Positions 6,560 through 15,265 are shown, counted from the stretch's first letter. The stretch: DNA of 64,000 bases from Chitinophaga silvatica (GCF_003419895.1 NZ_QPMM01000001.1:372001-436000); one strand, 5' to 3'. A program made the numbers and translations. The notes: generated by a model not told the origin, from the sequence alone.

Positions 6560-7867
6560 TTGAAGACAAAAACTTTAAAGAAAGACAAGGTTAATATAAT
6601 TACGCTTGGTTGTTCCAAAAACATGGTGGATTCAGAGGTATTAAGCGGACAGCTTAAAGCTAATGATATCGATGTGGTGCATGAAAGTGCTAAACGCGAC
6701 CATAACATTGTTGTAGTAAACACCTGCGGATTTATTGACAAGGCCAAAGAAGAATCAATCAATACAATTTTAGAGCAAGTAGAATTAAAACAACGTGGTA
6801 AACTGGATAAGGTTTATGTAACAGGTTGTTTAAGCGAACGTTACCGTGGTGATCTGGAATCAGAAATTGGCGGAGTAGACGCCTGGTTCGGTACTATGGA
6901 ACTGCCGCTGATTCTGAAAAAATTTGATGCTGATTACAAAGCAGAACTTATTGGTGAAAGACTTCTAAGTACTCCTTCCCATTATGCTTATTTAAAAATT
7001 GCAGAAGGCTGCAATCGTACCTGCTCTTTTTGTGCCATCCCACTCATGAGAGGTGGTCATGTTTCCAAACCAATTGAAGAACTGGTGCTGGAAGCTGAGA
7101 AGCTGGTTAAATTCGGTGTAAAGGAAATTATGCTCATTGCACAGGAATTAACTTACTACGGGTTAGATCTCTACAAAGAACGCCGCTTAGGCGATTTAAT
7201 GAGAGCATTGGCTAAAGTTGAAGGATTGGAATGGATTCGTTTACACTACGCTTACCCAACCAAATTTCCTATGGAAATATTGGACGTAATGAACGAATAC
7301 CCTAATATCTGCAAGTATATAGATATGCCACTCCAGCATGCTTCCAATGCCATGCTGAAAGCAATGAAGCGTCAGATTACCCGTGAAGAAATTGAAGACC
7401 TGGTACATGCCATCCGTGCTAAAGTTCCGGGAATCTGTTTACGTACCACCCTTATCGCCGGTTTCCCTGGTGAAACAGAAGAAGATGTGGAAGAACTGAA
7501 AGGATTCCTCGAAAGGATGCGGTTCGACAGAGTTGGCGTATTTACGTATAGCCATGAAGAAGGTACCAGCGCTCATGCACTGGAAGATAATATACCTGCC
7601 GAAGAGAAAGAAAGAAGAGCTCAGGAAATTATGGAAGTACAGCAGGAGATTTCTCTCGAAAAAAATCAGGAAAAAGTAGGTAAGATCTTTAAAGTAATTG
7701 TCGATAAAAAAGAAGCAGGAAGATTTCTTGCGCGCACAGAATTCGATTCCGTGGAAGTGGATAATGAAGTGATCATCGATACAACTAAACGCCTTAAACC
7801 CGGCGATTTTGTACAGGTAAAAATCACTAAGGCTTACGACTACGACCTGGAAGGCGAACTCATTTAA
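6560..7867 (+). CDS. rimO: Ribosomal protein S12 methylthiotransferase RimO
   Basis: A 435-residue radical-SAM enzyme that methylthiolates an aspartate of ribosomal protein S12. The N-terminal MTTase domain has cluster cysteines C18, C56 and C90; the radical-SAM motif CNRTCSFC gives C151, C155 and C158; a TRAM domain ends the protein (about 370-435). The start is the TTG at 6560: an in-frame stop (6545-6547) lies just upstream, there is no ATG between, and MKTKTLKKDKVNIITLGCSKN is the conserved N-terminus in Bacteroidota. The leader is long and contains a hairpin, so expression may be limited at initiation. Confidence 0.95.
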   Translation: MKTKTLKKDKVNIITLGCSKNMVDSEVLSGQLKANDIDVVHESAKRDHNIVVVNTCGFIDKAKEESINTILEQVELKQRGKLDKVYVTGCLSERYRGDLESEIGGVDAWFGTMELPLILKKFDADYKAELIGERLLSTPSHYAYLKIAEGCNRTCSFCAIPLMRGGHVSKPIEELVLEAEKLVKFGVKEIMLIAQELTYYGLDLYKERRLGDLMRALAKVEGLEWIRLHYAYPTKFPMEILDVMNEYPNICKYIDMPLQHASNAMLKAMKRQITREEIEDLVHAIRAKVPGICLRTTLIAGFPGETEEDVEELKGFLERMRFDRVGVFTYSHEEGTSAHALEDNIPAEEKERRAQEIMEVQQEISLEKNQEKVGKIFKVIVDKKEAGRFLARTEFDSVEVDNEVIIDTTKRLKPGDFVQVKITKAYDYDLEGELI

Positions 7868-7964
7868 TAATCGAATAACGATTATGGGCCCAGGGCATTT
7901 AAATGCCGGCCAGAGTTAAAAATATTTCTAACAGCCGATAGCAAAAACGCTAAAAGCTTTTTAT

Positions 7965-7980
7965 GGCTCCCGACGGAGCC
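7965..7980 (+). promoter_or_regulatory. GC-rich hairpin just before the helicase start
   Basis: GGCTCC at 7965-7970 and GGAGCC at 7975-7980 with a CGAC loop, ending 16 bp before the ATG at 7997. An overlapping 7-codon reading frame starts at 7987. This could be a leader structure of the RNA helicase message or the end of the rimO transcript; there is no T tract. Confidence 0.35.
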
Positions 7981-7996
7981 CGATTAATGCAAATCA

Positions 7997-9769
7997 ATGA
8001 CAACATTTGAATCTCTAGGCTTACAAGAGTCTATCTTGAAGGGAATTACAGACTTAGGCTTTGTTTCCCCAACTCCAATCCAGGAGCAGGCAATACCGGT
8101 ATTGTTAGGAGGTGACCGCGACTTCGTTGGTCTGGCCCAGACGGGCACCGGTAAAACTGCTGCTTTTGGCCTGCCTTTATTGCAACAAATCGATCTGAAA
8201 TTAAATAAAGTACAAGGTCTGGTACTCTGCCCGACTCGCGAACTTTGTTTGCAGATCACTAACGACCTTAAAAACTTCAGCAAACATCTTGGTGAAGTCG
8301 GCATCGTAGCCGTTTACGGTGGCTCCAGCATTGTTCAACAGTTAAGAGAGTTGAAAAGAGGAGTACACATCGTAGTAGCTACCCCTGGTCGTTTACTTGA
8401 TATCATCGACCGTGGGGCTATCAACTTTGAAAATGTACGCTATGTAGTACTGGACGAAGCGGATGAAATGCTGAACATGGGATTCCAGGAAGATATTAAT
8501 AATATCCTTTCCAATACTCCCGAAAGCAAAACAACCTGGCTGTTTTCTGCTACTATGCCACAGGAAGTACGCAGAATAGCTAAAAAATACATGGAAGATC
8601 CATTCGAATTAACAGTTGGTACCAAAAACAGTGGCAACGTTAATATCGAACACGAATATTATGTAGTGCGCCCTCGTGAAAAATATGCTGCACTTAAAAG
8701 AATTGTAGATTATAACCCGGAAATCTTCGGTATCATCTTTACCCGTACTAAAATCGAGTCTCAGGAAATCGCTGAATCTCTCATTAAAGACGGTTATAAT
8801 GCCGATGCCTTACACGGTGACCTCACCCAGCAACAACGCGATAAAGTAATGAAACGCTTCCGCGAAAGAGCGTTACAGGTGCTTGTTGCTACAGACGTTG
8901 CCGCTAGAGGTATCGACGTAGATAACGTAACCCACGTTATTAACTACGACTTACCAGACGACGTTGAAAACTACACTCACAGAAGTGGCCGTACTGGTAG
9001 AGCTGGTAAATCCGGTACTTCTATCGCTATCATCAGCGGAAGAGATATAGGTAAGATCCGTCAGATCGAAAGAGTAATCCAAAAGAAATTCGTAAAAGCA
9101 GAAGTGCCAGACGGATTTGCAGTTTGTGAAAAGCAATTGTTCGGTTTAGTACATAAAGTACATAACGTTAATGTTAATGAAGAACAGATTGCTCCATATA
9201 TGGAACGTATCATCGAAGAATTTGCTGAAATGTCTAAAGAGGAGCTCATCAAACGCTTTGCTTCTCTCGAATTCAACCAATTCCTCGAATACTACCAGGA
9301 TGCTCCTGATTTGAATGTCAAAGAAGATAGAAAATTCGGTGAAGAAAGAGGTACCCGCAGATCTGATGGTAAATTTACCCGTCTGTTTATTAACCTCGGT
9401 TCTGTAGATGACTTCAACCGCGGCGATATGCTTCGCTATCTATGCGATAATACCGGTGTTCGTGGTAATAAGATCGGACGTATAGACCTTAAAGGTGTTT
9501 ACTCCTTCTTTGAAGTAGAAAATGACGAAGTTTCTAAAGTAACTGAAGCATTTAAGAAAGTAGAATATAACGGTCGTACCGTGAGAATTGAAATGTCTCA
9601 GGATAGCGACAGACGCCCACGCTCCGGTGGTGGTGATCGCGATCGCGGTCCTCGCTCCAACGACGGACGTAAGAGAACCTGGAATGGTGAAGGTGGCGGA
9701 CGTCCCGGAGGCAATCGTGAAAGATCTTTCGGTGGCGGTAGCAAACCTCCCTATAAGAAGAAGTTCTAA
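7997..9769 (+). CDS. DEAD-box ATP-dependent RNA helicase (CsdA/DeaD type)
   Basis: A 590-residue RNA helicase with all the family motifs: Q motif around PTPIQEQAIP (25-34), AQTGTGKT (47-54), PTREL (79-83), TPGR (129-132), DEAD (153-156), SAT (184-186), then the second RecA domain with ARGIDVDNVTHV and HRSGRTGRAG. Around residues 465-545 lies a DbpA/CsdA-like RNA-binding domain (TRLFINLGSVDDFNRGDMLRYL-type segment), followed by an RG- and basic-rich tail of some 45 residues. Such proteins unwind structured mRNA and assist ribosome assembly, especially in the cold. It follows rimO by 129 bp. The palindromic repeat element begins right after its stop. Confidence 0.95.
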   Translation: MTTFESLGLQESILKGITDLGFVSPTPIQEQAIPVLLGGDRDFVGLAQTGTGKTAAFGLPLLQQIDLKLNKVQGLVLCPTRELCLQITNDLKNFSKHLGEVGIVAVYGGSSIVQQLRELKRGVHIVVATPGRLLDIIDRGAINFENVRYVVLDEADEMLNMGFQEDINNILSNTPESKTTWLFSATMPQEVRRIAKKYMEDPFELTVGTKNSGNVNIEHEYYVVRPREKYAALKRIVDYNPEIFGIIFTRTKIESQEIAESLIKDGYNADALHGDLTQQQRDKVMKRFRERALQVLVATDVAARGIDVDNVTHVINYDLPDDVENYTHRSGRTGRAGKSGTSIAIISGRDIGKIRQIERVIQKKFVKAEVPDGFAVCEKQLFGLVHKVHNVNVNEEQIAPYMERIIEEFAEMSKEELIKRFASLEFNQFLEYYQDAPDLNVKEDRKFGEERGTRRSDGKFTRLFINLGSVDDFNRGDMLRYLCDNTGVRGNKIGRIDLKGVYSFFEVENDEVSKVTEAFKKVEYNGRTVRIEMSQDSDRRPRSGGGDRDRGPRSNDGRKRTWNGEGGGRPGGNRERSFGGGSKPPYKKKF

Positions 9770-9776
9770 TAGCTAG

Positions 9777-10006
9777 CAGGCTCGCTTTTTTCTCGCAAAG
9801 GCGCAAAGATTAATATTAAGGGGCAAAGGATTTTTGTTTTAAATTTTAAAGATCGACGCGAATATTTTTAAGAATTGCTAATTAGCTTAACTCATTAATA
9901 GAGTAAATTAACAGTTCTTAGTACCATTCGCATTGATCCCTTAAAATCATAAAACAAAAATCCTTTGCCCCTTAATATTAATCTTTGCGCCTTTGCGAGA
10001 AAAAAA
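9777..10006. repeat. Palindromic interspersed element, copy 2 (best preserved)
   Basis: Two perfect 56-bp arms at 9786-9841 and 9950-10005 are reverse complements of each other, with about 108 bp between them that are themselves partly complementary. Arm landmarks are CTCGCAAAGGCGCAAAG and GGGGCAAAGGATTTTTG. It has no coding capacity and no target-site duplication that I can recognise. The right arm contains TTTG at 9964, 20 bp, then CGCCTTTG at 9988, which resembles a Bacteroidota promoter and points at glgB (ATG 10072). Related copies: 42309-42530, a half copy at 56961-57027, and a diverged copy at 4064-4231. Confidence 0.85.
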
Positions 10007-10071
10007 CGATTTCCACTTTAAAAAAATTAAACTATCTTGTTTTATCCGACACCCTAATTCACACGTTATTT

Positions 10072-12012
10072 ATGACAGCAGCAATTAATAACGCATTACA
10101 ACAGTATGTAGAGCCCTTTACCCTCTTTTCACCAGGCGATATTACCCTATTTCAGTCTGGGTCACATTATCGGCTATACGAAAAATTTGGTGCGCATCCG
10201 GTAGAAATGGAAGGCGTAAGAGGAACTTATTTTGCTGTATGGGCGCCCGATGCCGCTTTCGTTTCAGTAATGGGTGATTTTAACGGTTGGGATCATTACA
10301 AACATACACTTTACCCACGTTGGGATAACTCCGGAATCTGGGAAGGATTTGTTCCTGCAGTGGAAACCGGACAACTTTATAAATACTTTATTCGCTCCAA
10401 TAGCGGAGAAGAACTGATTAAAGGAGACCCTTATGCCAATTACTGGGAAGTAAGGCCCAAAACCGCTTCTGTTGTATGCTCACTCGATTATGAATGGGAT
10501 GATAAAAAGTGGATGCAGCAACGGAAATCACATAATAGCCTGCATAGCCCGTTTTCTGTATATGAAGTCCATCTTGGCTCCTGGCGTAAGCCAAACCCTG
10601 AAGACCCTGAAAGCGTTTATTCGTACCAGGAAATAGCCGAAATGCTGGTGCCTTATGTTGTGGAGATGGGTTTTACGCATGTAGAATTGATGCCGTTAAT
10701 GGAACATCCTTTTGATGGTTCCTGGGGCTATCAGATTACAGGATATTTTGCACCTACCAGCAGATACGGAACACCGCAAGACTTCATGGAGATGATTGAA
10801 GCCTTTCACCTGGCAGGTATAGGCGTAATCCTCGATTGGGTACCTTCGCATTTTCCGTATGATGGACACGGATTATACAGATTTGATGGATCGCATGTTT
10901 ACGAATATGCAGATATGCGTAAAGGTTTTCATCCCGATTGGAACAGTTATATCTTTAACTATGCCCGAAATGAAGTAAGATCATTCTTATTAAGCAATGC
11001 CGTTTTCTGGCTGGATAAATTTCATGCCGACGGGCTCAGAGTAGATGCTATCGCTTCCATGATACATCTGGACTATTCCAGGAAAAAAGGAGCATGGGAA
11101 CCCAATGAACATGGTGGAAATGAGAACCTGGAAGCAATCAGCTTTCTTAAGAAACTGAATGAAACTATTTATGCCTTATATCCCGATGTTCAGACAATAG
11201 CAGAAGATTCTACCTCGCATTACGGAGTATCCAGGCCTACATTTATGGGCGGATTGGGATTTGGTATGAAATGGATGATGGGTTGGATGAATGATACATT
11301 GGATTATTTTAAGAAAGATCCTTTGCATCGTAAATGGTACCAGAACGATATTACATTTAGTATGGTGTATGCCTTTAGTGAGAACTATATGCTACCGTTT
11401 AGTCATGATGAAGTAGTGCATGGCAAATCACCATTAATCTATAAAATGCCGGGCGATGATTGGCAAAAATTTGCGAACCTCCGGTTGATGTATAGTTATA
11501 TGTTTACGCACCCGGGTACCAAGTTGTTGTTTATGGGAGATGAGTTTGCACAGACAAGTGAATGGAACTTCAAAGGGCAGCTCGACTGGCATTTGCTTGA
11601 TCATAAGACTCATCAGGGGATTAAGCTATTGGTGAAGGACCTGAACGATTTATACAGGAATCAGGCAGCATTGTATGATCAGCAATTTGATGCAAACGGA
11701 TTTGAATGGATTACAGTGAATGATTATGATAACTGTATTTTAGCATATATACGAAAAGGCAAACAGGCTGACGATGTATTGTTGGTTGTGATGAATATGA
11801 CACCAATAGTCAGAGAAAATTATTTAATAGGATTGCCAATAGCAGGAAGCTGGGAGGAGATTTTAAATAGTGATGCACCAAAGTATTATGGTAGTGGAGT
11901 ATTAAATACAGGATTACAGAAGACTTACCCTAAAATATATAATGGCCGAGATAACACGCTGGCACTGCGATTGCCACCATTAGCCGCAACAGTTTTAAAA
12001 TTGATTGTGTAA
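10072..12012 (+). CDS. glgB: 1,4-alpha-glucan branching enzyme GlgB
   Basis: A 646-residue GH13 (subfamily 9-like) enzyme that introduces alpha-1,6 branches into glycogen. The N-terminal CBM48 region (about 40-150) is followed by the catalytic barrel. Catalytic residues can be placed as D325 (DGLRVDAIASM), E378 (TIAEDS) and D446 (FSHDEVVHGKS). The C-terminal all-beta domain ends with ALRLPPLAATVLKL. The ATG at 10072 is used; the frame stays open upstream but there it only reads the repeat element. No other glycogen genes are adjacent, but a GH31 alpha-glucosidase lies 3.6 kb downstream. Confidence 0.95.
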   Translation: MTAAINNALQQYVEPFTLFSPGDITLFQSGSHYRLYEKFGAHPVEMEGVRGTYFAVWAPDAAFVSVMGDFNGWDHYKHTLYPRWDNSGIWEGFVPAVETGQLYKYFIRSNSGEELIKGDPYANYWEVRPKTASVVCSLDYEWDDKKWMQQRKSHNSLHSPFSVYEVHLGSWRKPNPEDPESVYSYQEIAEMLVPYVVEMGFTHVELMPLMEHPFDGSWGYQITGYFAPTSRYGTPQDFMEMIEAFHLAGIGVILDWVPSHFPYDGHGLYRFDGSHVYEYADMRKGFHPDWNSYIFNYARNEVRSFLLSNAVFWLDKFHADGLRVDAIASMIHLDYSRKKGAWEPNEHGGNENLEAISFLKKLNETIYALYPDVQTIAEDSTSHYGVSRPTFMGGLGFGMKWMMGWMNDTLDYFKKDPLHRKWYQNDITFSMVYAFSENYMLPFSHDEVVHGKSPLIYKMPGDDWQKFANLRLMYSYMFTHPGTKLLFMGDEFAQTSEWNFKGQLDWHLLDHKTHQGIKLLVKDLNDLYRNQAALYDQQFDANGFEWITVNDYDNCILAYIRKGKQADDVLLVVMNMTPIVRENYLIGLPIAGSWEEILNSDAPKYYGSGVLNTGLQKTYPKIYNGRDNTLALRLPPLAATVLKLIV

Positions 12013-12180
12013 AACAAAAATTTCATACCCCAAAGGATTAAACCTTTTTACATTTAATGAATCTATTATCAGACGCCGGTGAGATTGCAATATTCCGGGG
12101 GAGGAAAGCGTTTTTATAAGATTAATCTATTTTTCAGCCAGGTATAGTCACAATCTAAATTTAAAAAAAACCATTAATTT

Positions 12181-13077
12181 ATGAAAAACTTTCTCCGTAA
12201 ACCGGTGACTGTCATTGCAATGCTTGTAGTTGCAACACTGGTATTCATGGAAGCATGTAAGAAAGACAATTCTGCTTCCCCCGACCCCATTCCTGCTAAT
12301 AAACAAAGAGTGAACCTCTATCTTTCAGATGATCCTGGCTATTTCGACAAGGTGCTTTTGGATATCCGTAAAGTTGAAGTATTAGTGGATACTTGCGGAG
12401 GAAAGGACGATAATTGGGATGATAAGGATCGTTGCTGGTGGGATGAAGATCATGATCGCGACCGTAAAGACACTTGTCAGGTATGGGATTCATTGAGTAT
12501 TCATCCGGGAGTATACGATTTGTTGACTTTACGTAACGGCTCAGACACATTATTAGCAGGCGGTAACGTTACAAAAGGAACAATGAAACAAATTCGCATT
12601 ACTATCGGAAATCAAAATTCTCTGGTAAAAGAAGGAGTGACTTATCCGCTGAAATCGATAGCCGGACAATCTAAAATCATTGTACGGGTACGTCACAACG
12701 AATGGGATCAATTAGATGCAGATAATCTGCAATTATGGTTGGACTTTGACATTCAACGTTCGATTATTAAAGTATGGAACAATCAGTTTGTGTTAAAACC
12801 ATTCATTAATGTATTTACGGTATTGAAGATGGGAAGTATATCCGGTAAGGTTACACCATGGGAAGCCTATCCGATTATTTCTATTTACAATACAAGCAAG
12901 GATACTTTATATGCAATGCCATGGAGAAATGGTGAGTATAAAGTGCGTGGTCTGAAAGTTGGAGATTGGAGTGTATTTGTAAATGCATCCAATGGATATA
13001 AAGACACTACTATTACTGGTGTGAAAGTAGAGAGAGGAAAAGATACTAAGATACCGGATATTAAACTGCACAAGTAG
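12181..13077 (+). CDS. DUF4382 domain lipoprotein
   Basis: A 298-residue secreted lipoprotein. The signal sequence ends with cysteine at residue 26 (VFMEAC-KKD), a lipobox-like site. Residues about 42-205 match DUF4382, recognised by VNLYLSDDPGYFDKVLLDIRKVEV and the later tract KGTMKQIRITIGNQN. A short Asp/Trp/Cys-rich insert (residues about 74-101, with CGGKDDNWDDKDRCWWDEDHD) interrupts it and may bind a cation. The C-terminus looks like a carboxypeptidase-regulatory beta-sandwich. Function is unknown; DUF4382 proteins are common surface lipoproteins in Bacteroidota. Confidence 0.8.
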   Translation: MKNFLRKPVTVIAMLVVATLVFMEACKKDNSASPDPIPANKQRVNLYLSDDPGYFDKVLLDIRKVEVLVDTCGGKDDNWDDKDRCWWDEDHDRDRKDTCQVWDSLSIHPGVYDLLTLRNGSDTLLAGGNVTKGTMKQIRITIGNQNSLVKEGVTYPLKSIAGQSKIIVRVRHNEWDQLDADNLQLWLDFDIQRSIIKVWNNQFVLKPFINVFTVLKMGSISGKVTPWEAYPIISIYNTSKDTLYAMPWRNGEYKVRGLKVGDWSVFVNASNGYKDTTITGVKVERGKDTKIPDIKLHK

Positions 13078-13090
13078 TTAACCTCGGCAT

Positions 13091-13135
13091 AATAACAACA
13101 GCCTCCTGGGAAACCGGGAGGCTGTTGTTATTTTT
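13091..13135 (+). terminator. Intrinsic terminator after the DUF4382 gene
   Basis: A 16-bp perfect stem (13091-13106 with 13117-13132; GC-rich core GCCTCC/GGAGGC) and a 10-nt loop, followed by TTT. Confidence 0.85.
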
Positions 13136-13175
13136 ATATGATTAAAATATTTAAATTGTGATTAAAGAAATTAAT

Positions 13176-13775
13176 ATGAAGAAACTGATAGTCGGAATAC
13201 TTAGTTTAATAATCGGGGGGCAGTTAATGGGGCAGCAGTTGAAAGTGAACCAGCGTGATGCGCAAAAAAGGAAGCAGGGGCCATGGATAGAGGAAGTTGG
13301 AGAAGTAAGAGGAGAGCCAGGTTATTCCTGGGAAGGAACTTATAAGAACGATCGTAAGGAAGGAGTATGGAAGAAGACTTCCCTGGCTGGCAATCTGATT
13401 GCAGAAGAAACGTATCGCAATAATGTGTTGGATGGATATTGCAAGTATTATTTATCCAGTGGCAAATTGATGGAAGAAGGAGCATATTTAGCAACGGAGA
13501 TTGATGGGCAACGCGATACGATTATGGTAATTGACCCGGTTACGAATGCAGAAACGCCAACGGAGATTATTCGTAAGGGTAATTCTGTACGCAATGGAGT
13601 TTGGAAAGTTTTTGATGAGGATCTGGGAAAGATGGTGAAGCAATATTATAAGCGTGGGGAAGTAGTGACGCCGGAGGAATTAGGGGATAGTTCGGCGCCT
13701 GTGGAGGCACCAGTTAAAAAGCCGGCGATGCAGCTGCCACATGAGGCTTCAGGCAAATCGAAAAAGAAAGGTTAG
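13176..13775 (+). CDS. Secreted MORN/YwqK-like repeat protein
   Basis: A 199-residue protein with a signal peptide (MKKLIVGILSLIIGGQLMGQ). The mature part holds MORN-like repeats of the YwqK antitoxin type: GTYKNDRKEGVWKKTS, AEETYRNNVLDGYCKYYL and GKLMEEGAYL, and a fourth NSVRNGVWKVFDE. The C-terminus is Pro/Lys-rich. These repeats are usually structural; despite the family name there is no sign of a partner toxin here. The ATG at 13176 is chosen since it gives a normal signal peptide; a GTG six codons earlier is possible. Confidence 0.7.
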   Translation: MKKLIVGILSLIIGGQLMGQQLKVNQRDAQKRKQGPWIEEVGEVRGEPGYSWEGTYKNDRKEGVWKKTSLAGNLIAEETYRNNVLDGYCKYYLSSGKLMEEGAYLATEIDGQRDTIMVIDPVTNAETPTEIIRKGNSVRNGVWKVFDEDLGKMVKQYYKRGEVVTPEELGDSSAPVEAPVKKPAMQLPHEASGKSKKKG

Positions 13776-13939
13776 GCTGGAAATTTAAAAATGAACAGGA
13801 AGGAGGGGAAAATGAATGAAATCTATTTGTCCTTTTCTGCTTTTTTTTTGTAATTTCATAAAACAAGTTTATCAACCCATATTCCTATAGTTAACCAATT
13901 GAGTATTAATCTCTAAATCCTTATTTAACTTGTTTTAGC

Positions 13940-14092
13940 ATGAAGAGCCTGATTATTGACCAAGAAAATTCACAGGAATTACAGGGTATTGAATATACTA
14001 CCGACAAGATGGAAATCCTTTTCAGGGGTATTTTCATTTTCCTGGTATTTTGTGCACTGACCTCCATCTTTTTTCTGTCGGTTTTCTATTAA
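13940..14092 (+). CDS. Small membrane protein, 50 aa
   Basis: ATG at 13940 and TAA ending at 14092 give 50 residues: a polar N-terminal half (MKSLIIDQENSQELQ, then GIEYTTDKME) and one strongly hydrophobic segment (about 28-49, RGIFIFLVFCALTSIFFLSV) reaching the C-terminus. The shape is that of a single-pass, tail-anchored peptide. It is the last gene before the CRISPR-like array, 305 bp away. No family is recognised, and no link with the array can be shown. Confidence 0.5.
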   Translation: MKSLIIDQENSQELQGIEYTTDKMEILFRGIFIFLVFCALTSIFFLSVFY

Positions 14093-14199
14093 GATTATTA
14101 TATAACGCTTAGGCATAAACAATTAACGCTGTCGTGTTGCTTGTACTTTGTTACAATGCATTCGCGACGGCGTTTTGACTTTGTTGGCGTAGTGGGGGA

Positions 14200-14397
14200 T
14201 TTAGCGAGAGAGTCGTCGATCGACTTTTTTTGAGAAGATTGATATAAAATTTATTGGCGTTTTGAATTAAGTAATTGGTTTTCAATAGTCGTCGATCTCC
14301 AGGGGATTTTAGGTTATTAATGATCGACGACTTGTACGGCTTATTTTGAGAGTTGAGTTGGTGGAGGAACGAGGGTTTAGCGAGAGAGAAGTGACGG
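14200..14397 (+). promoter_or_regulatory. Repeat-rich leader-like region of the CRISPR-like array
   Basis: Non-coding DNA directly upstream of the first array repeat. It holds AGTCGTCGATC at 14211 and 14287 and its complement GATCGACGACT at 14322-14332 (an 11-bp inverted pair with a 24-nt loop), and a direct repeat TTTAGCGAGAGAG at 14200-14212 and 14376-14388, the second copy ending 9 bp before the array. The first motif copy is itself part-palindromic (GTCGATCGAC). Such direct and inverted motifs are compatible with a CRISPR leader or integration-factor sites, but this is inference. Confidence 0.4.
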
Positions 14398-15265
14398 GGA
14401 ATAATCAAAGCATGATGCGATGGAAATTACTTCATCATCAAGGCACGAACCTTGATTTTTTTGGAATAATCGAAGCATGATGCGATGGAAATAGGGGATG
14501 GGGAATTTGTGATTGATCCAGTAAAGACGGAATAATCGAAGCATGATGCGATGAAAATGATTTTGCCAAAAAGATGCTAGAGTAAAAAAGTACGGGAATA
14601 ATCGAAGCATGATGCGATGGAAATCAGCATAAACGGAAAGAGATAAATACCACCATTTTAGGAATAATCGAAGCATGGTGCGATGGAAATGGCTATGTTT
14701 TAGGGCTTTGTCTTTCTTTAATAAATGGAATAATCGAAGTATGATGCGATGGAAATTTGCAGTCTTGGTGTCGGGTATGCTTGCCGCACGGGGAATAATC
14801 GAAGCATGGTGCGATGGAAATTTGCAGGAATATAAACAACGGACGGGAACGACTCGCGGAATAATCGAAGCATAATGCGATGGAAATGAGGTAACAAAAT
14901 TACATCGTTACGGCGGAGTACAGGGAATAATCGATGCGTGGTGCGGTGGAAAATTATAGCATTCATTTTTTTTGGATCAATAATACTCCAGGATAATCGA
15001 AGCATAAAGCGATGGAAATATTACTATATTGATAACTTTCGGAGTGATGATTCTTGGGATAATCGAAGCTTGACGCGATGGAAATCGTTATCTCTATGAG
15101 ATACCTACCAAAATTTTCAGAGGGATATTTGATGCATCGTGTTATGGAAATAAGGTAAGTATTGAAGTCGGTCCACTGTGGTTTAATCGAAGCAAGATGC
15201 AATGGAAACAATCCAGCAGCCAAAAATCCCGCGTCATTTTACTCGAAGTATTGCGCAATAGAATA
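14398..15265 (+). CRISPR. Orphan CRISPR-like array, about 14 repeats, 30-bp repeat, 35-36 bp spacers
   Basis: A 30-bp repeat beginning GGAATAATCGAAG and ending GATGCGATGGAAAT starts at 14398, 14463, 14529, 14595, 14661, 14727, 14792, 14858 and 14924, then in 29-bp or degenerate form at 14991, 15057, 15123, 15180 and about 15236. The first ten intervals are 65-67 bp, with unrelated spacers of 35-37 bp; the last two shrink to 57 and 56 bp. The repeat centre is palindromic (GCAT-G-ATGC inside ATCG...CGAT). Repeats 1-8 differ by at most one or two bases and decay increases to the right, which marks the right side as the old, trailer end. The 3' end ATGGAAAT resembles the 8-nt handle (ATTGAAAC/G) of type I-B/III repeats, and gives the same plus-strand orientation. 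No cas gene occurs anywhere in the window. Repeat and spacer sizes fit type I or III arrays, not the 36-47 bp repeats of II-C or VI-B. Confidence 0.8.

Noticed and set aside
9985..10071. N-terminal extension of glgB starting MRLCEKK, and a similar extension MNLCEKS of the gene at 42567
   Set aside because: Both read the arm of the palindromic repeat element. The shorter starts give normal protein N-termini.
13176..13775. MORN-like protein as an antitoxin of a toxin-antitoxin pair
   Set aside because: The label comes from the YwqK family name. There is a signal peptide and no adjacent toxin-like gene.
14377..15223. Several frames inside the array with repeated FHRIMLRLF-like peptides, and a plus-strand frame at 14675-14875
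   Set aside because: They arise because the repeat period (mostly 66 bp) is a multiple of three. The repeated part is just the array repeat translated, and the frames drift with the spacers. They are not proteins.
14398..15265. The array as a simple minisatellite or satellite
   Set aside because: The units share only the 30-bp repeat; the 35-37 bp between them are unrelated, which a tandem-copied satellite would not show.
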